Positions 44,744-54,106 of a stretch of DNA of 64,000 nt are shown here, one piece after another. The position numbers were made by a program, and so were the translations under genes. The notes below the pieces were generated by a model. That model was not told the origin of the DNA. It saw nothing but the letters and a program-made list of their open reading frames with translations, and did not search any database. The DNA comes from Candidatus Kapaibacterium sp. (GTDB lineage Bacteria > Bacteroidota > Ignavibacteria > Kapaibacteriales > UBA2268). The stretch covers positions 30,289-94,288 of the forward strand of contig JAPLFL010000037.1 in the NCBI GenBank assembly GCA_026390695.1, written 5' to 3'. Numbering within the stretch: the first letter of the stretch is position 1; every line of letters starts with the position of its first letter.

Positions 44744-44812
44744 GTAGTGGCGGGTTCAGAACCCGCCACTACAAAGATATATCTTACACAAAGAGGGCAC
44801 GGCAAGCCGTGC
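44744..44812. repeat. Two adjacent perfect hairpins
   Basis: GTAGTGGCGGGTT (44744-44756) pairs with AACCCGCCACTAC (44760-44772) with a 3-nt loop. GCACGGC (44797-44803) pairs with GCCGTGC (44806-44812) with a 2-nt loop. Both are GC-rich against an AT-rich background and resemble dispersed palindromic repeats rather than terminators. Confidence 0.7.
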
Positions 44813-44858
44813 TAATATTAAGATGAATACGAACTTTCTAATGCTTAATCTGGGTTTA

Positions 44859-44982
44859 ATATCATTTCCTATTTGAAATTAATCGATAAAACAGACGAGG
44901 ACGTCTGTTCTACTTTGATTTATAGTAGCTTAGACGTCCTCGTCTGAGCTTGATTTTATTTTTCTGAAATAGGAAATGATAT
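44859..44982. repeat. Nested double palindrome
   Basis: Outer arms ATATCATTTCCTATTT (44859-44874) and its reverse complement (44967-44982) enclose inner arms CAGACGAGGACGTCT (44892-44906) and its reverse complement (44932-44946). Both pairs are perfect. The 124-bp span and two-arm layout match 7830-7949. No ORF is inside. The 44700-45573 stretch (~870 bp) otherwise holds no gene I can support. Confidence 0.8.
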
Positions 44983-45321
44983 AACTAATAATAATTATTT
45001 GCAAGCATTTTTTTGTATTTATAATATTAATCTATCTATCCCAAAAATACAAAAAGTGTGAACATTGATTCACAAATGTGTAGTTTTTCTGACACTCTTA
45101 AAATATTTATCACTTATTTTAGGAAAAATTGCAATTTTTTTCAAAAAAAGTGTGTTTTGCCTGTGACGTTTTTGCTTTTTTTGTGTCTTTTATATTAGAT
45201 GTTTGACAATTTTAAAAAATGTGTTTTTAAAGAACAATCAATTTGATAAAATAGTCAGGATTAGTTGATCATTGATAATTTAAACGCGGATCTATTGGCA
45301 TTTCTCTAAGATACACTCCCA

Positions 45322-45402
45322 CCGTAAGTCGGCGCAATCGAACACAAAAATAACCGGAAGTTAACCTGGTTCGATTGAACGCCGACTTTGTTTTTTTTAC
45401 GG
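45322..45402. repeat. Long imperfect palindrome with internal T-run
   Basis: CCGTAAGTCGGCG-AATCGAAC at the left (45322-45343) pairs with GTTCGATT-CGCCGACTT (45369-45388) and TTACGG (45397-45402), the latter after TTTGTTTTTT. Read on the plus strand, the inner stem followed by the T-run could act as a terminator; read as DNA it is a ~80-bp palindrome. A short minus-strand frame through it (about 65 codons) is probably spurious. Confidence 0.6.
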
Positions 45403-45573
45403 CAGATTTTTTTAAAATATACATTTGCCTTTCATATTGAAAATCTAAATATAAGAAATTTTGCAAATAATTTTATCTACTATTTTAGTAACGATACAAT
45501 ATATAAAAGGTTTCTTTATTATGAGTATAAAGAATTTTTTTTGTAAATAATAAAGGATTGAATAATTCAATTC

Positions 45574-46068
45574 TTATTGAACTCTGAAATCACCCATAAT
45601 ATCTAATGGACTTGGGGATTCATAATATTCAGCATTTGTTAATTTGAAATATAGCGCAAATAATTTAATTACCTGTTGCTCTTCATTACTGATTCTATAG
45701 CTTAATAAAGTGCCTGAAGAATTAGCAATGAATAAACCTATGGCTAAGATGGTTTTCTTGAAGTATAGGGCATCTGCTGCGTCTAATTTCACTTGCAATA
45801 TTTCGCTTGCGTGCTTGAAATCATCTTTGGCTTCACTGAAACTATTATCCTGACTTTCAGGCAGGTTACTTCTATCGTTCTTTAAATCAAGTATAAGCTC
45901 TCTGGCAAGTTCACTTTTAAAAGATTTAACTAAATTAAAAGTAAATTCGATTGCTTGATGTTCGTTAAGATCAATATTCCCATCAGCCTCAGCAACAGCG
46001 CGAAATATCCATTTAATAGTATTTTTGAGAATTTGCCACTCATTGTCGGTAAAATTATTTCTAAGCAC
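45574..46068 (-). CDS. TerB-like helical protein of unknown function
   Basis: 164 residues, helical. IKWIFRAVAEADGNIDLNEHQAIE resembles the acidic helix-turn of TerB-like (tellurite-resistance B-fold) domains, which may bind metal through D-x-N-x-D-type residues. A second part, ALYFKKTILAIGLFIANSSG, is hydrophobic. There is no signal peptide. It stands alone, divergent from ygiQ. The assignment is tentative. Confidence 0.55.
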   Translation of the reverse strand: MLRNNFTDNEWQILKNTIKWIFRAVAEADGNIDLNEHQAIEFTFNLVKSFKSELARELILDLKNDRSNLPESQDNSFSEAKDDFKHASEILQVKLDAADALYFKKTILAIGLFIANSSGTLLSYRISNEEQQVIKLFALYFKLTNAEYYESPSPLDIMGDFRVQ

Positions 46069-46195
46069 AAGTAACCTTTATTAAAAAAGAAAATTAAAGA
46101 AACGAAATTTAATGATTTTACACAAATCAACAAAACATATTTTATTAATAATTAAAATAGTATGCTTTAGAAAGCGTTTTATTGTAGTTTAATAA

Positions 46196-47893
46196 ATGTT
46201 TATCCCAACAACAAAAGCCGAACTCAATTCTCTTGGCTGGCAGCAGCCTGACATAATATTAGTCTCAGGTGATACTTATATAGATAGCCCTTATATCGGA
46301 GTTTCAATAATAGGTCAACTTTTGATAAAAGAAGGCTATAAAGTTGCTATCATAGCCCAACCTGATATTAACAGTGATTTAGACATTACCCGTCTCGGCG
46401 ACCCAAGATTATTCTGGGGAGTCAGTGCAGGTGCAGTGGACTCTATGGTTGCAAATTATACAGCATTGAAAAAGCCCAGAAAAGCCGATGATATGACTGC
46501 CGGAGGAATTAATAATCGCCGTCCTGATAGAGCTGTTATAGCATATACTAATTTAATTAAACGATACTATAAAACTAATAAACCTATTGTTCTTGGAGGT
46601 GTAGAGGCGAGTCTCAGGCGTATTGCTCATTATGACTTTTGGGATAATTCTGTGAGAAGATCAATAATTTTTGATTCAAAAGCAGATTTAATTGTTTATG
46701 GTATGGGTGAAAAAACAATAATTGAACTTGCAGATAAAATCAATGCGGGACAGGACTATCGCGATATTCGAGGCATTTGCTATATTGATTCTATGGCTAA
46801 ATCAGAATATATTGAACTACCTTCCTTCGAACAGGTGCGAGAAGACAAGAAATCATTTATTGAAATGTTCGATCACTTTTATAAGAATAATGATCCTATA
46901 AACTCCAAAGGACTTGTGCAGAAGCACGGGAATCGTTACTTGATACAAAATCCGCCATCACCTCATCTAACTGCAATTGAGTTAGATAAAATTTATGAAC
47001 TTAATTACGAATATGATGTTCATCCTTTTTACAAAATATTTGGGAAAACCAAAGCTCTTGATACAATTAGATTCTCAATAACTTCGCATCGGGGCTGCTT
47101 TGGGGAATGTAATTTCTGTGCGATAACAATGCATCAAGGGCGCAGAATTGTCAGCAGAAGTAAAGAATCCATAATACGTGAGACTAAACGATTAGCCCAA
47201 AAATCAGATTTCAAGGGTCATATATTTGATGTTGGAGGCGCTACAGCCAATATGTACGATATGAGTTGTAAAATAATGGATAGAATAGGACCATGCGGCG
47301 AGAAACGGTGTATGACACCGGATATTTGCAAAGCTATGAAGATAGATCACCATTCTCAGGTTTCATTATTAAAGGATTTGCAACAATTACCCGGAATGAA
47401 GAAAATATCGATTGGAAGCGGATTACGCTATGATTTGATTATTTCAGATAAAAAAAGTGGAGAAGAATATTTTGACAATCTTGTAGAAAATCATGTTTCC
47501 GGTCAATTGAAAATAGCGCCTGAGCATGTGCAGGACGATGTTCTTAGTTTTATGGGTAAAACCTCTGCTGATTATCTGAAACAATTCAGAGAAAAATTCA
47601 ATAAAAAAAGTAAAGAATTTTACAAGAATCAGTTTTTAACATACTATTTTATAGCTGCACACCCTGGATGTGATGAAAATGATATGAGGGATCTCAATAA
47701 TTTTATAAAGAATGAACTTAAGCTAAATCCAGAGCAGGTGCAGATTTTTACACCAACTCCATCGACCTACTCAACATTAATGTACTATACCGGAATTGAT
47801 CCTTCCACTGGAAAGGAAATATTTGTAGAGCGTGATCCATTGCGTAAGGAGAGGCAAAAGAAAATTATTGTTGAAGAAAATAAAAAGAAATAA
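46196..47893 (+). CDS. ygiQ: YgiQ-family radical SAM protein
   Basis: 565 residues. The N-terminal region PDIILVSGDTYIDSPYIGVS ... GVSAGAVDSMVANYTALKKPR and DMTAGGINNRRPDRA is diagnostic of the family. The 4Fe-4S cluster Cys are in SHRGCFGECNFCAITMHQGR (C-x3-C-x2-C). It is a radical-SAM enzyme with no established reaction. It heads a plus-strand unit followed by a class V aminotransferase. Confidence 0.93.
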   Translation: MFIPTTKAELNSLGWQQPDIILVSGDTYIDSPYIGVSIIGQLLIKEGYKVAIIAQPDINSDLDITRLGDPRLFWGVSAGAVDSMVANYTALKKPRKADDMTAGGINNRRPDRAVIAYTNLIKRYYKTNKPIVLGGVEASLRRIAHYDFWDNSVRRSIIFDSKADLIVYGMGEKTIIELADKINAGQDYRDIRGICYIDSMAKSEYIELPSFEQVREDKKSFIEMFDHFYKNNDPINSKGLVQKHGNRYLIQNPPSPHLTAIELDKIYELNYEYDVHPFYKIFGKTKALDTIRFSITSHRGCFGECNFCAITMHQGRRIVSRSKESIIRETKRLAQKSDFKGHIFDVGGATANMYDMSCKIMDRIGPCGEKRCMTPDICKAMKIDHHSQVSLLKDLQQLPGMKKISIGSGLRYDLIISDKKSGEEYFDNLVENHVSGQLKIAPEHVQDDVLSFMGKTSADYLKQFREKFNKKSKEFYKNQFLTYYFIAAHPGCDENDMRDLNNFIKNELKLNPEQVQIFTPTPSTYSTLMYYTGIDPSTGKEIFVERDPLRKERQKKIIVEENKKK

Positions 47894-47974
47894 AAAATAT
47901 TCAATTATTCATCATCCTTTATAATATTTGTATTTGTCGTAATTTACTTTTTTATAAAATAAATAATTAATCTT

Positions 47975-49135
47975 ATGGTATATGGTCACAGTTTAAAAAA
48001 TCTCTGGTATTTATCTCCTGATGTAACTTTTCTCAATCATGGCTCTTTTGGATTAACTCCGAAATCTGTTCTTGAATATTCGCATGCCTTGGAGAAAAAA
48101 ATTGACTCGCAACCTTTGGATTTTTTTTTGGAGGAATATTTCCCACTTATAAATAAAGCTGCTGCAGAATTGGCTTCTTTTATCGGAGCTGAACAGGAAT
48201 CTCTTGTTTTTGTCGAAAATGCTTGCACAGCAGCGAACACAGTGATAAACTATTTATCTTCGGTTCTGGCCCCCCAAAGTGAGATTCTATATATTAATCA
48301 TATATATTTGGCTGTAAACAACGCATTGAAGCATTTGGGGAAGCATTCCAATTTAGTAATCAAAGAATTACCTATAGCATTTCCAATTGAATCAGATGAA
48401 CAAATTATTGAACTGGTGCGACAAGCGATAAATTCTAATACAAAAGCATTGTTTTTGGATCATGTAAGTTCCGCAACAGCTCTGATATTTCCAATAGAAG
48501 GCATAGTAAAATTATGTAATGAAAATGGAATATTTAGTGTTATAGACGGTGCGCACGCGCCAGGGATGCTTGATTTGAATATTTCCGACATCAAGCCCGA
48601 CTTTTATTTTGGAAATGCGCATAAATGGCTGTTTGCTCCGAAGGGATGCGCTTTCCTGTATGTTGCACAAAAATTCAGAGACGAAATTCATCCATTAGTT
48701 ATTTCGAATTTTTATGAAAATGGATATAATGCGGAATTTGCTTGGATCGGTACTAGACAGCCTTCAAGCTGGCTTTCCATTGTTGAAGCTTTGAAATTTT
48801 ATAAAACAAACGGTGATAGAAATATAAGAGATTATAACAGAAATTTATGTTTAAGAGCACGCAACCTTATCTGCGATGAATTGCATATTGATAAACCATC
48901 ACCTGATGCCATGATTGGAAGTATTGCCAGTTTACCATTCCCATATCAATGTATTTTGGATTCAAACGAAGTTTATCATCTTAGAAAATATTTTCGAGAG
49001 AATTTCAAAATTGAGATCATGTTTTCATATTTTGATAACAAAATGTATTTTAGATTTTCTTCTAATATTTACAATGAGATCACTGATTACGAGCGACTTG
49101 TCGCGGCTTTTACCAAATACGGAGAAAGTAAATGA
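47975..49135 (+). CDS. Class V aminotransferase (isopenicillin-N epimerase/cysteine desulfurase-like)
   Basis: 386 residues, PLP-dependent. NHGSFGLTPKSVLEY at the N-terminus, ENACTAANTVINYLS, and the PLP site VIDGAHAPGML...FGNAHKWLFAPKGCAFLYV, with the Schiff-base Lys in HKW. Closest to isopenicillin-N epimerase-like enzymes. The substrate cannot be told. It overlaps the next gene by 4 bp (ATGA). Confidence 0.9.
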   Translation: MVYGHSLKNLWYLSPDVTFLNHGSFGLTPKSVLEYSHALEKKIDSQPLDFFLEEYFPLINKAAAELASFIGAEQESLVFVENACTAANTVINYLSSVLAPQSEILYINHIYLAVNNALKHLGKHSNLVIKELPIAFPIESDEQIIELVRQAINSNTKALFLDHVSSATALIFPIEGIVKLCNENGIFSVIDGAHAPGMLDLNISDIKPDFYFGNAHKWLFAPKGCAFLYVAQKFRDEIHPLVISNFYENGYNAEFAWIGTRQPSSWLSIVEALKFYKTNGDRNIRDYNRNLCLRARNLICDELHIDKPSPDAMIGSIASLPFPYQCILDSNEVYHLRKYFRENFKIEIMFSYFDNKMYFRFSSNIYNEITDYERLVAAFTKYGESK

Positions 49136-49755
49136 AACAAATAGTAATTATATTTAGTTTGATGATCGTTTGTTCATGTATTAAACTTAAAACAGAATAC
49201 CCTGAAATTAAATATTATACATTAACTCAGGAACTTAAACCACCAATTTTAACAGAACAATTAAAAGGTACGCTTCAGATCAAAGATTTCACAATAAGTG
49301 ATGAAAATGAAAAAGAGTATATTACTGTTAGATTAAGTAATTCCAAAGTTCATCAAAATTATTATTCACGATGGTCAGGTGATTTTTCTTCTCTCTTTTC
49401 TGATTTTTTATTCAAGCGATATAATAATTCTCAGGTGTTTTCTGGTGGAGTTGTTAAATCCTCATCCATTGCAGTTCCTGATTATTATTTAGAAGGACAT
49501 ATCGTTGAAATGTTTGCTTATAATAGCGAGCTTGATAGATCTGATTCCAACATTGTATTTCTTTCATTGAAAGTAAATTTATTCAAAAGAATTGGCATTA
49601 AAATAGAACGAGAGCCAATATTGAGTAGAACTTATAATTCCAAAATTACAAGAGTATCAAATTCTGTTTCAAATATCGCTGATTCATATAGTAAATGTGC
49701 TGCTGATATAGCAGACATCATGGTCAGAGATTTTAAACTTATTCTTGAAAAATAA
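49132..49755 (+). CDS. ABC-type transport auxiliary lipoprotein-like (PqiC/DUF330)
   Basis: 207 residues. A lipoprotein signal (IVIIFSLMIVCSC) with Cys after VCS. KYYTLTQEL after the lipobox fits the YYxL start of PqiC/ABC-transport auxiliary lipoproteins that work with MlaFE-type lipid transporters. No transporter genes are next to it; instead it is coupled to an aminotransferase. The stop abuts that of the convergent gene. Confidence 0.65.
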   Translation: MKQIVIIFSLMIVCSCIKLKTEYPEIKYYTLTQELKPPILTEQLKGTLQIKDFTISDENEKEYITVRLSNSKVHQNYYSRWSGDFSSLFSDFLFKRYNNSQVFSGGVVKSSSIAVPDYYLEGHIVEMFAYNSELDRSDSNIVFLSLKVNLFKRIGIKIEREPILSRTYNSKITRVSNSVSNIADSYSKCAADIADIMVRDFKLILEK

Positions 49756-50328
49756 TTAATTCTTAATATGAGTAAATTCAATCATAATAGTTTCCTTACC
49801 TTTATCATCAATCCAGTAGCGCTTTTCAACGTATCTATCTTCTGATTCAAACTTAAAATATACTTTTAATTTCCTTTCTTTAAATAAGGCATAGTCAAAT
49901 CCATTTCCATAGAAAGTAAAAGTTCGTTCCGTACTATTGTAGTCTCCTTCTAACTGGACAGGAAATGAAGCATTATCATCAATGAAATAATAGGTAAATT
50001 TTTCTAATATTTTATTGTAACTAATGTAACCGTGCCTTTTCATTTCAAAACCCTTGATTACAATGGTGTTTTCAATTGATAAAAATCTATCTCCGGTTAT
50101 AAATTTAATTTCTTCAAATCCGGTTCCTTGATTGGAAAATTTTTGCTTATCATACGAAACAAAGAGCAGTCGCCAGTTGCCTAGGAACAGTGTCAATGGC
50201 TCATATTCATCGGATCTTTCAATTAATGTTTCTGGTGATTGATTGGTCTTTTTTTGTGCATGAACAGTTAAAAAAAGGGCACTAATACTGATTACAATGA
50301 CAAGCAGAAAATTAAATATTCTTTTCAC
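49756..50328 (-). CDS. Exported protein of unknown function
   Basis: 190 residues. Signal peptide MKRIFNFLLVIVISISALFL with cleavage after VHA. The mature part is a beta-rich barrel-like fold (LFLGNWRLLFVSYD ... HGYISYNKILEKFTYYFIDD ... TFTFYGNG), in the style of DUF1579-type exported proteins. No conserved catalytic motif is seen. Its stop directly abuts the convergent lipoprotein gene, with no room for a terminator. Confidence 0.7.
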   Translation of the reverse strand: MKRIFNFLLVIVISISALFLTVHAQKKTNQSPETLIERSDEYEPLTLFLGNWRLLFVSYDKQKFSNQGTGFEEIKFITGDRFLSIENTIVIKGFEMKRHGYISYNKILEKFTYYFIDDNASFPVQLEGDYNSTERTFTFYGNGFDYALFKERKLKVYFKFESEDRYVEKRYWIDDKGKETIMIEFTHIKN

Positions 50329-50370
50329 TTTATTCCAGGAATTATTAAATATATAATTAGATAACGTATT

Positions 50371-52320
50371 TTAAATTTCATTATTGTGTCGAAGTTCTTC
50401 TAACAAGGACTGCAATTCAAGCCATTCATCAGTTTTATAGGAAAGTTCTTTCTTTATTGTAGAATATTCTTTCTGTTTGGTTTTGGAATATTCAGGATTT
50501 TGATAAAAAGATGGAGAGATAAACTCACTCTCAAGTTTTGAAACTTGATTTTCAAAATTACTTATATAAGCTTCGCATTCTTTTATTAACTTTAATAATT
50601 TGTTTTCTTCACGTACAAAAATTTTTTGTTTTTCTCTACGATTCTGTGACTGTCCCTGTGTTTCGGACTTTTGTGATTCTCTTTTTGATTGAATTTCAAG
50701 TTGAGATAATTGTTCAATTTCCAATTTTTCAAGAAATTCATTGATGGATCCTGCTACATCACGTATTTTCTTATTTTTAAAATATATTGTTCTGTTTGTA
50801 AGTCCCTGCAGAAAATCTCTATCGTGAGAAACCACAATCAAGGCTCCAGAATAGTCATTCAGTGCACGTTTGAGTACGTCTTTAGCATTCATATCAAGGT
50901 GATTTGTGGGCTCATCAAGAATCAACAAATTAATTGGAGAAAGCAACATTTTTGCAAGAGCTAATCTTGATTTTTCGCCTCCGGATAAAGTTTTTACTTT
51001 TTTATATACATCATCACCGCTAAATAAAAAAGCTCCGAGTAAACTTCGGACTTTTGTTCGCATATCTCCTGTGGCTGCATTATCTATTATTTCGAATACA
51101 GTGGAATCATAATCAAGTGCTTCAGCTTGATGTTGAGCATAAAAACCGATTTTAACATCCGTTCCGAATTTCAATATACCATGATAATCCTCTGTACCAG
51201 CCAATATTCGTGAAAATGTTGACTTCCCTTCTCCATTTTTTCCGACGAAAGCAATTTTTTCTTCACGTTCGATTGCAAAATTGATTTTGTCAAGAATTAA
51301 TTTCGGGTTATAAGATTTTGATAAATCTATCGCTTCAGCTACCAGTCTGCTTGAACGAGGTGGCTCAGGAAAACGCAATCTGATTTTACTTGAATCATCT
51401 TCTTCAAGAGCTATTCTTTCAACTTTTTCAAGAGCTTTAATACGGGATTGCACTCTCGATGCAAGTGTAGCTTTGGAACGAAAGCGCTCAATGAAGCGCT
51501 CTGTTTCAGCAATCTGACGCTGTTGATTATTGTATTGAGATAATAGCAATTCTTTTTGTTTTTCACGCTCAATGATGAATTTGGAGTATGGTAGCTCAAT
51601 ATCGAAAATTTTACCATTAGTAATTTCAATTGTACGATTTGTCACATTATCTAAAAAGCGCTTGTCATGCGACACTATAACAACACAACCAAAATAGGAT
51701 TTTAAAAAATCTTCCAGCCATTTAATTGATTCAATATCAAGATGGTTTGTCGGTTCGTCCAAAAGGATACACTCAGGCTTCCGCAACAGAATTTTTGCAA
51801 GTTCAACCCTCATTTTCCAGCCACCACTGAATTCATTTACTGGTTTTGTAAATTCGTCACGCTCAAAGCCAAGTCCCGTTAATATTCTTTCGACTTCTGC
51901 GTCACCCTTATTCCCACCAAGAATATGATATCTATCGGACAGATCGGAAAGTTTATGAATGATTCGCATATAATCATCAGTTTCATAATCGGAACGGTCA
52001 GCCAATTCGTTATTATATTCTATTGTTTTTTGCTCGATGAACCTTAATTCAGTAAGTGCGGATGCTGTTTCCTCAAATACTGGTTTTATTGAATCGATTT
52101 TCAATTCTTGTTGAAGAAATCCAACAGACCATTCGTTTGGTTTGGTAATTATCCCTTCTTCGGGAATTAACATACCACAAATTATTCTTAGAAGTGTGGT
52201 TTTACCAGCTCCATTACGGCCAATCAATCCGATTCTATCAGAACTTTTTATAGTGTAAGAAATTCCATCAAATAAGTATCTGCCTGCAAAGTGCATGGAT
52301 ACGTTTGAAACATGTATCAT
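50371..52320 (-). CDS. ABC-F family ATP-binding protein
   Basis: 649 residues, two fused ABC domains with no membrane part. First: Walker A GRNGAGKTT, signature FSGGWKMRVELAKIL, Walker B CILLDEPTNHLD. Second: GKNGEGKST, LSGGEKSRLALAKML, LLILDEPTNHLD. The linker is charged and coiled. A C-terminal coiled coil (~530-649) is typical of Uup-type members. ABC-F proteins act on ribosomes. It lies 28 bp downstream of the FTCD gene. Confidence 0.94.
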   Translation of the reverse strand: MIHVSNVSMHFAGRYLFDGISYTIKSSDRIGLIGRNGAGKTTLLRIICGMLIPEEGIITKPNEWSVGFLQQELKIDSIKPVFEETASALTELRFIEQKTIEYNNELADRSDYETDDYMRIIHKLSDLSDRYHILGGNKGDAEVERILTGLGFERDEFTKPVNEFSGGWKMRVELAKILLRKPECILLDEPTNHLDIESIKWLEDFLKSYFGCVVIVSHDKRFLDNVTNRTIEITNGKIFDIELPYSKFIIEREKQKELLLSQYNNQQRQIAETERFIERFRSKATLASRVQSRIKALEKVERIALEEDDSSKIRLRFPEPPRSSRLVAEAIDLSKSYNPKLILDKINFAIEREEKIAFVGKNGEGKSTFSRILAGTEDYHGILKFGTDVKIGFYAQHQAEALDYDSTVFEIIDNAATGDMRTKVRSLLGAFLFSGDDVYKKVKTLSGGEKSRLALAKMLLSPINLLILDEPTNHLDMNAKDVLKRALNDYSGALIVVSHDRDFLQGLTNRTIYFKNKKIRDVAGSINEFLEKLEIEQLSQLEIQSKRESQKSETQGQSQNRREKQKIFVREENKLLKLIKECEAYISNFENQVSKLESEFISPSFYQNPEYSKTKQKEYSTIKKELSYKTDEWLELQSLLEELRHNNEI

Positions 52321-52348
52321 TTATTTTTCGAGAACTTTCATTATCATT

Positions 52349-53965
52349 TTATCTTTTATCCAAAACGGACATTACTTCTTCGAGTTTGTTTTTTGCTCTG
52401 GCAGCTAATTTTTCTGCTTTTTCCACAGTAGTATTTTTATATTCTAAATCTTCAATTTGGGGCATATTTATAAGAACATTTTTATATGCGCCCCAGATGC
52501 CGGTTTCTAAGGCTTTTGCTCCAACTTCAATGTCTGATTTGGAAGCAATGTTACCAAAACAAGCAACTCCGATCATTGCATCCCAAGCAGAATCGCCCAA
52601 TCGCATTGTATGTAACGGGATTTCAATAGCTTTCTTTAAACCAGCTTGCATAGCGGCAAAACGAATTTCTCTTTCCTCTGATGTATTTTTTGGTAATCGC
52701 ATTGCTTCCATGTAATCATTAAAGGCATTGGTATCAGCATCAATATAATTAATCAGAGAATTAGAAACTGAATTCAGAGGTTCAATGATTTTCCTGATTT
52801 CCGAATCGACATTTTCAAATTTTCTAACACCATAAGTGAGTTTTGCAACCATAGCTCCAAGACCAGCTCCAACAGCAGCAATCAGTGCTGATACCGAGCC
52901 ACCGCCCGGAGCTGAGGATCTTGCAGAAACGGAATGAACAAATTCAATAACAGATAAATTGGCTAATGGCTGCTGATCGCCAGATTCAATCATATATTCA
53001 ATAATTCTCTTTTTGGGATCGAAGATCGATATTGAGTTTAAGCCTAATCTTTCGATAACAAGTTTAATTTTTTGTTCTTCATCCCAAATCAATAAATTCT
53101 CTTTTTCAATATAATAATTTGCTGCCATGAGCATAGCTTCAAGTGGGATAAGACCCACTAATTCTGTTCCTGCAACAGCGATATTAATTTGCTCTGCCTG
53201 TTGTTTGCAAACTTCAAAAGCAATATGTGGTGGGCTAATTTTATAGTTTGTTAAATTAATTGATACCTGAGCCATATTATATTCATCAACAAACCAACCG
53301 ATTGCTTTTGTTTCCTTAAGTAACCCGGGCTCGCTATCACTGCGGCCCGCTTCACGAATATTTAATGCAATTCTATGCGCTTGCTCTTTTGTTCCTAAAA
53401 TATTAACATTATATGCAATCAAAAAGAACCTTGCTCCTGTTACGGTAGCTCCCCATTCGGGTACAAAATTTGCAGGTCCGAAATCTGGCTTCCATTCCGG
53501 CTTAATAATTTTCTCAGCCAATCCTTCATATTCACCTTCTCGGATCTGAGGAAGTTTTTTTCTGTAATCAATTTCAGATGCTTCTTCATAAAGATAGATT
53601 GGGATATTTAATTCTTCAGCTGAACGGGCAGCAAATTCCTTTGATATTGTTACACATTCTTCCATAGTTACTCCTGAGACCGGAATAAAAGGGCAAACGT
53701 CCATTGCACCCATTCTTGGATGCTCTCCTTGCTGTGTCCTCATGTCTATTAATTTTCGTGCACACCTGGCTGAATTAAGGGCGCCCTCAATAACTGCCTC
53801 AGGTGAGCCAACAAAGGAATATACAGTGCGATTTGTTGATCTGCCGGGATCAACATCAAGTAATGTCACTCCGTTGGTTTTACGAATAGCATCTGCAATT
53901 GCTTCGATTATTTCAGTATTTCTTCCTTCTGAGAAATTTGGTACACATTCTACTATCTTTTTCAT
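52349..53965 (-). CDS. ftcD: Bifunctional glutamate formimidoyltransferase/formimidoyltetrahydrofolate cyclodeaminase
   Basis: 538 residues. The N-terminal formimidoyltransferase (~1-330) begins KKIVECVPNFSEGRNTEIIE and has LLDVDPGRSTNRTVYSFVG and GEHPRMGAMDVCPFIPVSG with the catalytic His. The C-terminal cyclodeaminase (~340-538) is helical and has SAPGGGSVSALIAAVGAGLGAMVAKLTYG. It transfers the formimino group of histidine breakdown to folate and releases ammonia. The fused form is common in FCB bacteria. Other histidine-degradation genes (hutH/U/I) are not in this window. Confidence 0.95.
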   Translation of the reverse strand: MKKIVECVPNFSEGRNTEIIEAIADAIRKTNGVTLLDVDPGRSTNRTVYSFVGSPEAVIEGALNSARCARKLIDMRTQQGEHPRMGAMDVCPFIPVSGVTMEECVTISKEFAARSAEELNIPIYLYEEASEIDYRKKLPQIREGEYEGLAEKIIKPEWKPDFGPANFVPEWGATVTGARFFLIAYNVNILGTKEQAHRIALNIREAGRSDSEPGLLKETKAIGWFVDEYNMAQVSINLTNYKISPPHIAFEVCKQQAEQINIAVAGTELVGLIPLEAMLMAANYYIEKENLLIWDEEQKIKLVIERLGLNSISIFDPKKRIIEYMIESGDQQPLANLSVIEFVHSVSARSSAPGGGSVSALIAAVGAGLGAMVAKLTYGVRKFENVDSEIRKIIEPLNSVSNSLINYIDADTNAFNDYMEAMRLPKNTSEEREIRFAAMQAGLKKAIEIPLHTMRLGDSAWDAMIGVACFGNIASKSDIEVGAKALETGIWGAYKNVLINMPQIEDLEYKNTTVEKAEKLAARAKNKLEEVMSVLDKR

Positions 53966-54025
53966 GTAATTTTATTTATTAAATAAGTAAACTGCAAAAT
54001 TAAGGAATTTATATTAAAAATAGAA

Positions 54026-54055
54026 CAGGCAGCCACTTTTGAATGTAGCTGCCTG
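54026..54055 (-). terminator. Rho-independent terminator after the 2298-residue gene
   Basis: CAGGCAGC (54026-54033) pairs with GCTGCCTG (54048-54055). On the minus strand the stem is followed by TTCTATTTTTAA. It lies in the space between this gene and FTCD. Confidence 0.75.
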
Positions 54056-54106
54056 ACTATTTTAATTGGCTACTTTAATATTTACAATTAAAGTACCTCT
54101 GTTTTC

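Noticed and set aside
45269..45466. 65-codon minus-strand ORF
   Set aside because: Its middle is the long palindrome at 45322-45402. No ribosome binding site or family similarity is seen.
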